DNA of 64,000 nucleotides from Marinactinospora thermotolerans DSM 45154. Its GTDB lineage: Bacteria; Actinomycetota; Actinomycetes; Streptosporangiales; Streptosporangiaceae. The position numbers were made by a program, and so were the translations under genes. The stretch lies in assembly GCF_900167435.1 (NCBI RefSeq), contig NZ_FUWS01000005.1:1-64000 (forward strand), written 5' to 3'. Under the pieces are notes generated by a model, which saw nothing but the letters and a program-made list of their open reading frames with translations, searched no databases and was not told the origin of the DNA. Below are positions 18,228-27,682 of this stretch, in pieces. Position 1 is the stretch's first letter, and each line of letters begins with the position of its first letter.

Positions 18228-19226
18228 TCAGGCGCGAAACGCCGCCCAGCTTTGGGCCATGCGCTGGGCCTGTCCCTCGGTGAACTCCCGAAGGCAGGCG
18301 TCGTCGCTGTAGTTCATGAAGTTGTGGATGGGGTCCTCGCCGGCCGAGGAGCAGGTGTCGCGGCCCTCCGGACAGCCCGCGGACTGCTCCCGCTCGTAGG
18401 GCGTGTCGTCGACGTAGTCGCCCGGGGAGTCGCAACCGTTCTGGAAGGTGTGGAACAACCCCAGCCAGTGTCCCGTCTCGTGGGTGGCGGTGTAGCCGAG
18501 GTCGAACTTCTCACGGCCGCCCCCCGGCACGGTGCGGTAGTCGATGACGACGCCGTCGCGGTCGGGGGCGTCCGCGTAGTTCTGCGGGAAGGTGGAGCGG
18601 CCGAGCACCCCGTCGTCCATGTTCACGATGTAGAGGTTGAGCGTCTCGGGCCCCCCCTTGCGCAACTGCCCCTTGATCGTGTCCTCGCGCTGGGGGAAAC
18701 CGCTGAACCAGGTGTCGTTGCGGGTGCGGGTGACCTCGCGCAGTTCGAAGCGGAAGCCGGTGTCGGCCCCGCCGTATCCGCCGCTGAAGCCCTTGTTCAT
18801 GACCGCGATCTGCTCGTCGATGGTCGCCTGGCCGAGGTCACCGGTACCGGTGCGGCTGGAGATGACGTGCACGACGACCGGGATCGTCTGGGGCTGCTGC
18901 GCGCTCGGGGCGGACTGGTGCAGTGGCACCCTGCGGAGCATCTGATCGAGTTCGGCGGCCTCGGCGGGGGTCAGCGCGCTGGGGTCGTGGGCGCCGGGCT
19001 CGGCGAGCCGCGCCGCGCTGTGGCCGGGGTTCTGCCCCGGTTCGCAGACCTCGGCGGCCGCGGCGGCGGTTCGGGGGGCCGCGGGGCCGTCACGACGCCC
19101 CTGACCGTCCTGGGGGGTCTGGGCCGCCGAGAGGACGACCACACCCGCCAGCGCGGCAGCACCGACGATCAGTCCGCTCCACACGCCCATGCTGGGCCGG
19201 CCATGCCTTTTTTCACCGTTGTCCAT
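18228..19226 (-). CDS. Secreted M43-family zinc metalloprotease
   Basis: A 332-residue exported protease. The start ATG at 19226 gives a basic N-terminus and one hydrophobic segment (GLIVGAAALAGVVVLSA) serving as signal or anchor. The catalytic site HETGHWLGLFH fits the extended zinc motif HExxHxxGxxH of pappalysin-like enzymes, and MNYSDDAC supplies the Met-turn. The spaced cysteines around CDSPGDYVDDTP, CPEG and CSS likely form disulfides. ATG at 19190 is an alternative start. Ribosome sites are weak at both. Confidence 0.85.
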   Translation of the reverse strand: MDNGEKRHGRPSMGVWSGLIVGAAALAGVVVLSAAQTPQDGQGRRDGPAAPRTAAAAAEVCEPGQNPGHSAARLAEPGAHDPSALTPAEAAELDQMLRRVPLHQSAPSAQQPQTIPVVVHVISSRTGTGDLGQATIDEQIAVMNKGFSGGYGGADTGFRFELREVTRTRNDTWFSGFPQREDTIKGQLRKGGPETLNLYIVNMDDGVLGRSTFPQNYADAPDRDGVVIDYRTVPGGGREKFDLGYTATHETGHWLGLFHTFQNGCDSPGDYVDDTPYEREQSAGCPEGRDTCSSAGEDPIHNFMNYSDDACLREFTEGQAQRMAQSWAAFRA

Positions 19227-19446
19227 ACTGTCGAAATGTATGCATCCAGTGACAGAACGGACGGAAGCGGCACGTCGGCATTGCGGATTGTTTGCTCGGT
19301 ATTGCGGCTTCATGGCCCGCCACGGCCTCCAGGGACGCCCCGGGCCGCCGGATCCCGGGGCGGTGCTCGTGGGGCTCACCGCCCGCCCCGGGACGGGCAA
19401 GGACACTCGACAACGGAACGGATCGATTCGGTCACACTAGGTGAGA

Positions 19447-21168
19447 CTAGCGTCCTCCGGTGGCCCAGGAACGGAGTTTGGCGATCCGTTGGCGAATCTG
19501 TTCCGGCGACGCCTGGGCGATCGGCGGCCCCCCGCAAGCGCGGCGCAGCTCGGTGTGGATCACGCCGTGCGGCTGACCGGTGCGGTGGTGCCAGGCGCCG
19601 ACGAGGGTGTTGAGCTCCCTGCGCAGCTCGGCGATCACCTCATGGACCGGCGGACCGCTCTCCTCCGCCGCCTTCGCCGCCTTGCGCTCCCCCGCCCGCT
19701 GCTCGGCCTTGCGCTTGCGCAGCAGCTGGGCGACCTGGTCCGGCTCCAGCAGCCCGGGCAGGCCGAGGAAGTCCTCCTCCTCCGGCGACCCCGGCGCACC
19801 GCCGCCGAACTCGCCGCCGTCGTAGAGGGCGCGGTCGAACTCGGCCGAGGCCTCCATCGTCTCGAACGGCAGCTCCTCGCCCGCGTCAGGGGAGTCGCGG
19901 CGCTTGCGGGCCTCGTCGACCAGATCCTGCTCGGGGTTGAAGTCGCCCTCCTTGATCGGCCGGTCCAGCGCGTGGTCGCGCTCGCGCTCCATCTCGCTGG
20001 CGTACTCCAGCAGCGACGGCACCGAGGGCAGGAACACCGAGGCGATCTCGCCCCGGCGGCGGACCCGCACGAAACGGCCGATCGCCTGGGCGAAGAACAG
20101 GGGGGTGCTGGTGGAGGTCGCGTAGACGCCGACCATCAGCCGGGGCACGTCCACCCCCTCCGAGACCATGCGCACCGCGATCATCCAACGGTCGTCGGAG
20201 GCGGCGAACTGCTTGATCTTCTTGCTGGCGGTGGGGTCGTCGGAGAGGACCACGGTCGCGCCGCGCCCGGTGATCTGGCGCAGGATGCGCGCGTAGGCGC
20301 GCGCGTTCTCGTGGTCGGTGGCGATGACCAGCCCACCGGCGTCGGGGGTGGAGTTGCGGACCTCGGTGAGACGGCGGTCGGCCGCCGCCAGCACCTTCTT
20401 GATCCAGTCGCCCTTGGGGTCCAGCGCGGCCCGCCACGCCTGGGACATGGCGTCAGGGGTGAGCGGCTCGCCCAGGCGCGCGGCGAGCTCGTCGCCGGCC
20501 TTGGTCCGCCAGCGCATCTCGCCCGAGTAGGCCATGAAGATGACCGGGCGCACGACGCCGTCGGCCAGCGCGGGGGCGTAGCCGTAGCTGTAGTCCCAGG
20601 AGCAGCGCCGGACCCCGTTGTGGTCCTGGACGTAGTCGACGAAGGGGATGGGGTTGACGTCGGACCTGAACGGCGTACCGGTCAGCGACAACCGGCGCGC
20701 CGCCGGATCGAACGCCTCGCGCACCGCGTCCCCCCACGACAGGGCGTCGCCCGCGTGGTGGACCTCGTCGAAGATGACGAGGGTGCGGCGCGCCTCGGTC
20801 CGATTGCGGTGCAGCATCGGATGCGCGGCGACCTGCGCGTAGGTGACGGCCGCGCCGATGAACTGCTTGCCCAGCGCCCCCTGGCCGTTCTTGAACTCCG
20901 GGTCCAGCGCGATACCGAACCTGGCCGCCGCGTCCGCCCACTGCTTCTTCAGGTGCTCGGTGGGGCACACCACGGTGATCGAGCGCACCGTGTGCCGCGC
21001 GAGCAGCTCGCTGGCCAGCGTCAGGGCGAACGTGGTCTTGCCCGCGCCGGGCGTGGCGACCGCGAGGAAGTCACGTGGTTCGCGGCGGAAGTACTCCTCG
21101 AACGCCTCACGCTGCCAGGCCCGCAGGCTCCTCAGCCGTTCACCGGTGGTGGTTTCGACGAGCGTCAT
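19447..21168 (-). CDS. Superfamily 2 DEAD/DEAH-box helicase
   Basis: A 573-residue SF2 helicase. Motif I is ATPGAGKTT; motif II is DEVHH; motif III is SLTGTPFRSD. Motif VI lies in AQAIGRFVRVRRRG. The overall pattern resembles XPB/Rad25- or type-III-restriction-like ATPases, with a C-terminal charged region (about residues 430-573) that includes a Lys/Arg/Ala-rich coil. No nuclease motif is visible. The family is common as a housekeeping-like gene in actinobacteria. Its role is unassigned, with RNA or DNA remodelling most likely. Confidence 0.8.
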   Translation of the reverse strand: MTLVETTTGERLRSLRAWQREAFEEYFRREPRDFLAVATPGAGKTTFALTLASELLARHTVRSITVVCPTEHLKKQWADAAARFGIALDPEFKNGQGALGKQFIGAAVTYAQVAAHPMLHRNRTEARRTLVIFDEVHHAGDALSWGDAVREAFDPAARRLSLTGTPFRSDVNPIPFVDYVQDHNGVRRCSWDYSYGYAPALADGVVRPVIFMAYSGEMRWRTKAGDELAARLGEPLTPDAMSQAWRAALDPKGDWIKKVLAAADRRLTEVRNSTPDAGGLVIATDHENARAYARILRQITGRGATVVLSDDPTASKKIKQFAASDDRWMIAVRMVSEGVDVPRLMVGVYATSTSTPLFFAQAIGRFVRVRRRGEIASVFLPSVPSLLEYASEMERERDHALDRPIKEGDFNPEQDLVDEARKRRDSPDAGEELPFETMEASAEFDRALYDGGEFGGGAPGSPEEEDFLGLPGLLEPDQVAQLLRKRKAEQRAGERKAAKAAEESGPPVHEVIAELRRELNTLVGAWHHRTGQPHGVIHTELRRACGGPPIAQASPEQIRQRIAKLRSWATGGR

Positions 21169-21315
21169 CGTGGAAATCCCCAGTTACTCACTCGGACGAG
21201 GTTATCCGGACGCGGGCCCGGGCGTGGACAGCACGAGCGTGCGGCACCGGTCAACGGCGCCTTTTCCACGGCCCTCCCCCGGACCGTCACCGCCCGGGGG
21301 AGGGCCCCGTCACGC

Positions 21316-21546
21316 TCACGGACCCGACAGTGCCGGATCGGCGCCGTCCGCGGGAGGCGGGGGAGCCTCGCCCGCGGGGGTCTGCGGCGCGGAGCCCATG
21401 GTGCTGTCGTTGAAGGGCATGTAGGGGTCCACCCACGGGAAGGCGACGTACCACAGGAACGCCGCCAGGGCCGCGGTCAGCCCCAGGAACAGCAGGAACT
21501 TCACCGGCCGGGGGCCGGGCAGGATACGCCAGATCAGGCCGTACAC
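21316..21546 (-). CDS. Small membrane protein downstream of sortase
   Basis: A 76-residue protein starting at GTG 21546 with a GAGGGGTGAG ribosome site. The first 20 residues (YGLIWRILPGPRPVKF) are basic, followed by one TM helix (LLFLGLTAALAAFLWYVAFPW) and VDPYMPFND, then a Pro/Ala-rich tail. It follows the sortase gene by 17 bp and matches a small conserved actinobacterial membrane-protein type that I cannot name. A partner role for the sortase is only suggested by position. Confidence 0.7.
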   Translation of the reverse strand: MYGLIWRILPGPRPVKFLLFLGLTAALAAFLWYVAFPWVDPYMPFNDSTMGSAPQTPAGEAPPPPADGADPALSGP

Positions 21547-21563
21547 GTTCGGCTCACCCCTCG

Positions 21564-22337
21564 TCAGCTCTGCTCGGGCGCCATGTCGGCGATGTTGTCG
21601 GGCATGCCCTGGTCCTTGGGCCGGGTCTCGGTCAGCTCGGCGTGGACCACCAGTCGGTGGGCGTTTTGCAGCTTGGGGTGACAGGTGGTGATCGTCAGCA
21701 GCCTGCGCGAGGGGTCGTCGTTCTCCGGGTCGAAGGGGTCGGCCTCGACGACGCGCCACTGGTCGGGCGTGACCACCTCGGTCGCGATGACCTCGTAGGT
21801 GTAGAAGTTCCCGGCGTCCTCGACGACGATGTCGTCACCCTCGCCGAGCAGGTCCAGGTCCCAGAAGATCCCGGGGGTCCGGTGTCCCGCGACCGCGTAG
21901 TTGCCCACCTGGCCGGCCTGGGCGGAGTGCTCGTAGTGCCCGGGGCTGTAGCGGATGTCCTCGACCCCGGTCCCGTTGACGACGACCCAGTTCATGTCCA
22001 GTTCGGGGATGTAGAGCCGGCTGTTGGCCGACCCCGGCAACGGCTCGGAGTCGGGTCCCTGTGGCTGCTGCCACTGCTCCTCCAGCCCCTGGGCGAGCTG
22101 CGCCTGCTCCCGGTCGGTCTCGAACTGCTTGCCGTAGACCTGGTAGGCGGCGAAGAAGAGCATGATCAGGCCCGCCGTGAACAGCAGCTCCCCGAAGGTG
22201 CGGATGACACCGCGCACGACGTCGCCCACGGTGGGAGCGGCACGGCGGCGCCGGTTCCCCTTCCTACCGTGACCGCGCGTATCGCGCCGGCGCCGGCCTC
22301 CCCTGCCGTGCGACCGCCGTTCGGTTGTGGAAACCAT
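21564..22337 (-). CDS. Class E sortase
   Basis: A 257-residue membrane-anchored transpeptidase. An Arg-rich cytoplasmic start is followed by one TM helix (FGELLFTAGLIMLFFAAY) and the sortase domain. The catalytic His lies in YAVAGHRT, the Cys in LLTITTCHPK, and an Arg near the C-terminal HRLVVHAE may complete the site. The ATG at 22337 is chosen because upstream codons are not conserved-looking. Class E enzymes usually process LAXTG-type surface proteins. No LPxTG/LAxTG substrate gene is visible in the window. Confidence 0.9.
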   Translation of the reverse strand: MVSTTERRSHGRGGRRRRDTRGHGRKGNRRRRAAPTVGDVVRGVIRTFGELLFTAGLIMLFFAAYQVYGKQFETDREQAQLAQGLEEQWQQPQGPDSEPLPGSANSRLYIPELDMNWVVVNGTGVEDIRYSPGHYEHSAQAGQVGNYAVAGHRTPGIFWDLDLLGEGDDIVVEDAGNFYTYEVIATEVVTPDQWRVVEADPFDPENDDPSRRLLTITTCHPKLQNAHRLVVHAELTETRPKDQGMPDNIADMAPEQS

Positions 22338-22635
22338 GTGACCTACCCGTGGTGACGACCCTGGCCGGGCCGCGTGCCATCGGGGGCGGCAGCGGGACCC
22401 GGTACGCGGGTGTGACGAGATTCGGACCTCGGCTGAGTGTGCGGGGACACGACCGCCCCGGGGATTCCTCCACCCGTGGACCAAATGCCGTGTTCCGTCC
22501 CAGGGAGGGTACCGCGCCACGCCGCGCCCGGGCAGCCAATGCGGCGCAATCGGCGCGCGTCCCCGCGCGCCGACAACAGGCCGGGGCCGGGGCGGATCCC
22601 CGCGCCCCGGCCCCCGAATCCGCGATCCGGCCTGC
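22338..22635. other. Intergenic region upstream of the sortase operon
   Basis: About 300 bp between DUF3039 and the sortase gene, both on the minus strand. It contains several direct and inverted GC-rich segments but no convincing gene, tRNA or strong terminator. The sortase promoter presumably lies here. Confidence 0.4.
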
Positions 22636-22881
22636 TCAGGCCATCATCTCTTCGTAGATCTTCTTGCACTCGGGGCAGACCGGGAACTTCTTGGGGTCGC
22701 GGTTGGGCACCCACACCTTGCCGCACAGCGCGATCACCGGATTGCCGGTGACGGCGCTCTCGGTGATCTTGTCCTTCTGCACGTAGTGCGCGAACCGCTC
22801 GCGGTCGCCCCCGTCATGCGAGGTGTCCGGACGGGTCTCGCTGTCCGGAAGCACCTTGTTGAAGACGTCCATCATCGCCAT
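22636..22881 (-). CDS. DUF3039 zinc-ribbon-like small protein
   Basis: An 81-residue conserved actinobacterial protein. Cysteines in ALCGKVWVPNRDPKKFPVCPECKK form a CxnCxxC pattern suited to metal binding. The core HYVQKDKITESAVTGNPVIALCGK is the family signature. Function is unknown. It sits between yqgE and the sortase gene on the same strand. Confidence 0.85.
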   Translation of the reverse strand: MAMMDVFNKVLPDSETRPDTSHDGGDRERFAHYVQKDKITESAVTGNPVIALCGKVWVPNRDPKKFPVCPECKKIYEEMMA

Positions 22882-22938
22882 AGTGCGCTCAACTCCTCCT
22901 ACGTCCGGGTTCCACGGTATCCGGCCGCGCGACCGCGG

Positions 22939-23520
22939 TCAGTTCAACGACGGGTCGTCCGGGAACGTCGATACCAAGGCGAGATCCCCGCCCTGGCGGC
23001 GCAGCACCCGCGCCCACAGCGACTCCGGATCGGCGCAGAACACGTCCTCGACCTGTGCCGCTACGAGATACCAGGCCCCTTCGCGGATCTCGTCGAGAAG
23101 CTGGCCCGCGCCCCAGCCCGCGTACCCCGCGAAGACGCGCAGCGGGCCGACCCCGACCGCTCCGGCCGGGGAGGCGTCGAGGTCGACGGTCCCCACCCCG
23201 GCGATCGGGAAGGCCGCCCCCGTGGGGCCCAACGGGCTCCACCCGGGCGGCCGGGACCCGCTTGCCGACATCCCGAGCGCGAAGCCCGCGTCGGTCCCCA
23301 CGGGACCGCCCATGAACATCACCCCGGGCTCGCTCGCGTAGGCGCCCCACTCCTCCAGCACCTCGGCCACGGGCAGGGTGGAGGGGCGGTTCACGACGAC
23401 CCCGAGAGTCCCCTCCACGGGGTCGTCGTCGAGCACGAGGACCACGGCACGCCGGAAGTTGGGATCCTCCAGCAGTGGCGTCGCCACCAACAGCTGACCG
23501 ACGAGGCTCGGCGAATCCAT
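22939..23520 (-). CDS. YqgE/AlgH family protein
   Basis: A 193-residue protein beginning MDSPSLVGQLLVATPLLEDPNFRRAV, with the central MFMGGPVG and GYAGWGAGQL motifs typical of the family. The ATG at 23520 follows GAGGGGG. Function is not established for this family. It is widely conserved, and a role in transcription or redox regulation has been suggested in proteobacteria. It is flanked by DUF3039 and the malic enzyme gene on the same strand. Confidence 0.88.
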   Translation of the reverse strand: MDSPSLVGQLLVATPLLEDPNFRRAVVLVLDDDPVEGTLGVVVNRPSTLPVAEVLEEWGAYASEPGVMFMGGPVGTDAGFALGMSASGSRPPGWSPLGPTGAAFPIAGVGTVDLDASPAGAVGVGPLRVFAGYAGWGAGQLLDEIREGAWYLVAAQVEDVFCADPESLWARVLRRQGGDLALVSTFPDDPSLN

Positions 23521-23591
23521 GTCCCCCTCATACCCTGCGCCCGTGACGGCCATCCGCGCCGCCGCGCCCGGGACGGGCGGCACCCCGCACG

Positions 23592-24995
<1,404 letters not shown>

Positions 24996-25173
24996 GAAAA
25001 GCTCCTCATGTTCACGGATGTGCGCGCTGGGCGCACCTTCATGGTGCCACTACCAGCGCTTGACCTGCGCGACGACCACCGTAGCGGGCATTCCATGACA
25101 CTTCGGTTCCGCCCCTCGGACGTCTGTTTCCGCCCGTCGGGCCGCCCTGAGTGAAAAGCGACACACTCCGGCG

Positions 25174-25878
25174 CTACCCCTCGCCGGCCCGCTCACGGGC
25201 GAGCCGTTCGACGACGTCCACGCAGGTGTACAGGGGGACCGCGGTGGAGTCGAGGACCAGGTGGTACAGGCTCGGCTCGGCGGCGTCGGCCCGGTAGAAG
25301 CGCTGGACGTAGGCCGCCCGGGCCCGGTCGTTGTCCTCCAGCTCGCGCATCGTCGGCGGGCGCCACTCGGGTTCGTCCCCGACACGGCCGCGCATCAGCG
25401 CCTCCTCGTGCGCGGCGTCGCGCATCGCCGCGGCCTGCTTCAACCGCCGTTCCTTGGGGCCGTCCAGGCGGACGTGCAGCGCCGTGGGGTGCCTGGCCAG
25501 CAGGATCGCGGCGGCGCGGCCGAGCACGACACCGCCGACCCTGCCGACGGCGCCGATGAGCTGTTCGGTGTGGGCGACGAAGTCCCGGTCGTGGAGCAGC
25601 CTCCCATCGGCGTCGCAGACCCCCGCGAAGGTCGTGTCGGCGCCGCGGAGGAGGTCGCCTCCCGGAACCCGGCCCGCGCTGGCCAGCAGGCGGCCGATGC
25701 CCGTGGGCGCCCGGTCGTCGCGGGCCAGCGCCTCCGCCAGCGTGCACCCGATCCGGCGGGCCACCGCGCTGGGGATCGCCCGGTCCAGGAAGGGCACCTC
25801 CAGGCGTTCGGCGACGGCCGGGGCGACCAGGCTGCCGCCCGCTCCGTAGGTCGCGGAGATGGTCACCACGCAGGTCAT
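25174..25878 (-). CDS. Cytidylate-kinase-like protein
   Basis: A 234-residue P-loop protein of the cytidylate-kinase-like family. The start VVTISATYGAGGSLVAPAVAERLEVPFLDR resembles the nucleotide-binding loop, but the usual GxxGxGK lysine is replaced (YGAGGSL). A later RLDGPKERRLKQA and HLVLDSTAVPLY match the family. The true substrate is unclear. It is separate from any genuine cmk locus, and kinase activity is inferred. Confidence 0.75.
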   Translation of the reverse strand: MTCVVTISATYGAGGSLVAPAVAERLEVPFLDRAIPSAVARRIGCTLAEALARDDRAPTGIGRLLASAGRVPGGDLLRGADTTFAGVCDADGRLLHDRDFVAHTEQLIGAVGRVGGVVLGRAAAILLARHPTALHVRLDGPKERRLKQAAAMRDAAHEEALMRGRVGDEPEWRPPTMRELEDNDRARAAYVQRFYRADAAEPSLYHLVLDSTAVPLYTCVDVVERLARERAGEG

Positions 25879-25999
25879 CAGACCACCGCCTCGGTAGGAC
25901 CCGGGCTCCTTCTGCCCAGGTCCTACCCCCTATCCCCGCGGGTCAGACCGGTGGCGCGGGTCCGCGCGCGACCGCGCCCCCGCGAACCGGCCCCGGTGC

Positions 26000-26935
26000 T
26001 TAGAAGAGCGCGGAGGTGAGGGCGCGGCGGGCCTTGGCCACCCGCGGGTCCCCCGGCGGCAGCACCTCGAACAGGCCGAGCAGGTGGGTGCGGGCGCGGT
26101 CGCGCTCCTCGTCGCGGGTGCGCCGGACGGTCTCGACGAGACGGGCGAAGGCGTCCTCGAACTTGCCCCCGTACATGTCGATGTCGGCGACCTTGCACTG
26201 GGCGTCGACGTCGGCGGGGTCGTCGGCCGCGGCCTTGCGCACGGCGTTGGCGTCGAGCCCGTGGACCCGGGCGATGAGCCGCACCTGGGCGAGCCCGGTC
26301 TTGGCGGTCTCGTCGCCGGGGTCGGCTTCGAGCAGACGGGTGTAGACCTGCTCGGCCGCCGCGTAGTCACCGCGCTGGACGGCGGCGGCGGCCTCGGCCT
26401 GGGCCGAGGAGCCGGACGGTTCCTCGGGCTGCCCGGGCGCCTCCTGCTCCCCCAGCCCGGTGTAGTCCTGCGGCAACACCCCCTGTTGGCGCAGACCCTC
26501 GAAGATCTGGGAGAGCCACTCGCGCAGCTGTTCCTCCGTCGCTCCACCGGTGGGCCCCGGGACGACCTGGCCGCCGATGACCATGGCGACCATGGGCACC
26601 GTCGGGGCGCGCAGCGCCTGGGCGAGCTGCGGGGTGGCCTCGGTGTCGATCTTGGCGAGGAACCACTGGCCGCCGGCGCCGACGGCCAACCGGTCGAGGG
26701 CGGCCTCGACCTGCTTGGCCTGTTCGGACCAGTTGGCCAGGACCGCCAGGACGACGGGGGCGCGCAACGACCGTTCGAGGACCTCGGTCTGGAAGTTCTC
26801 CTCGGTGATGTCGATCGCGTAGGGGTTGGCGGTACCGGAGGACGCCTCGGCCTGCCGTTTGGCCTCGCGTTCCAAGGCCGCCTTGCGAGCTCCGAGGTCG
26901 ACCGCGCTCTGCATGGAGAAGTCCGAAGGCTGCAT
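26000..26935 (-). CDS. YbbN-like co-chaperone, thioredoxin fold plus TPR
   Basis: A 311-residue protein with an N-terminal segment, a thioredoxin-fold domain at about residues 45-150, and TPR-like helices to the C-terminus (AAAVQRGDYAAAEQVYTRLL). The active-site CxxC is absent; the site reads NWSEQAK, so it cannot be a disulfide reductase. This matches CnoX/YbbN-type holdases and the mycobacterial gene near the thiolase. The ATG at 26935 is preferred because AGGA precedes it. Confidence 0.85.
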   Translation of the reverse strand: MQPSDFSMQSAVDLGARKAALEREAKRQAEASSGTANPYAIDITEENFQTEVLERSLRAPVVLAVLANWSEQAKQVEAALDRLAVGAGGQWFLAKIDTEATPQLAQALRAPTVPMVAMVIGGQVVPGPTGGATEEQLREWLSQIFEGLRQQGVLPQDYTGLGEQEAPGQPEEPSGSSAQAEAAAAVQRGDYAAAEQVYTRLLEADPGDETAKTGLAQVRLIARVHGLDANAVRKAAADDPADVDAQCKVADIDMYGGKFEDAFARLVETVRRTRDEERDRARTHLLGLFEVLPPGDPRVAKARRALTSALF

Positions 26936-27105
26936 GTGTCCCATCCTGCCGTATTCGACGCGGGCCCGCCCAACGCCGCGTGGGGCCCGGCCCCTCGGCG
27001 TCCCCCTTCCCCTCAGGAGCGCGACATCCCTCCGTCAATGCCGTCACTCCCGGCGACCGAATGCGACACTGGGTAATCATTCGGTTGTGCCTACCGGAGG
27101 ATCGC

Positions 27106-27670
27106 ATGCCCAGTTCGTCCCCGTGGAGCCGAGCCGGTCTGGTGGCCGTCGCCTGCGCGACCGCGCTGGCCACCGGAGGCCCGGCGGTCGCCGCCGCGCC
27201 GGGGACACCCTCCGCTCCCCTGCCGGGCGAGGAGGGGGGAACCGGAGGACCGCCGCCCCTGTTACGGCCCGCACTGGACCACCACGGTCGCCGATGGCCG
27301 GGTGTGGCGGGTCCACGGGCGGTACTGCCCCGACTGGGCCCCCGACAACCGCGTCCCCGTGCACGCCCGTCCCACGCCCGACAGCGAGGTCCTCGACCAT
27401 CTCGACGTCTTCGCGGAGTCGTGGTTCCACTGTCAGGAACGAGGAGCCTTGACGCGCCTGGGTCCGGCGTCGAGCACCTGGTGGGCGGCCGCCGAGTCCC
27501 CCGGACGGGTCCGCGGCTGGGTCAGCCAGGTCTACTTCCGTGGGGCGCCGGACGACACCCCCGACGGTGGCCTGGAGTTCTGCCGCGCCGACGACCGGCG
27601 CGGCATGTCCCGGACGGTGCCCGATCCGGTCCCGGTGGCCGTCCCCTGGCGCCACGCCGGGGGACGGTGA
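27106..27670 (+). pseudogene. Secreted SH3-like protein, frameshifted at a G tract
   Basis: The ATG at 27106 with GGAGG (27096-27100) starts a clean signal peptide and a Pro/Gly linker in one frame. The mature domain continues in the next frame: RRPCYGPHWTTTVADGRVWR, VPVHARPTPDSEVLDHL, then SWFHC and GWVSQVYF, an SH3-like pattern ending at 27670. Joining the two requires removing one base near the G6 run at 27234-27239. A single extra G, a sequencing error or programmed slippage would each explain it. The joined product would be about 187 residues. No function is assigned beyond secretion. Confidence 0.7.
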
Positions 27671-27682
27671 GGGGCGCCGGGG

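Noticed and set aside
19447-21168. SF2 helicase as part of a phage-defence system
   Set aside because: No nuclease, methyltransferase or other defence partner is adjacent, and the neighbours are housekeeping or secretory genes.
27302-27670. A separate small gene starting at the GTG/ATG near 27302
   Set aside because: The domain begins further upstream in the same frame (CYGPHW), and no ribosome site is present. A frameshift from the 27106 start explains it better.
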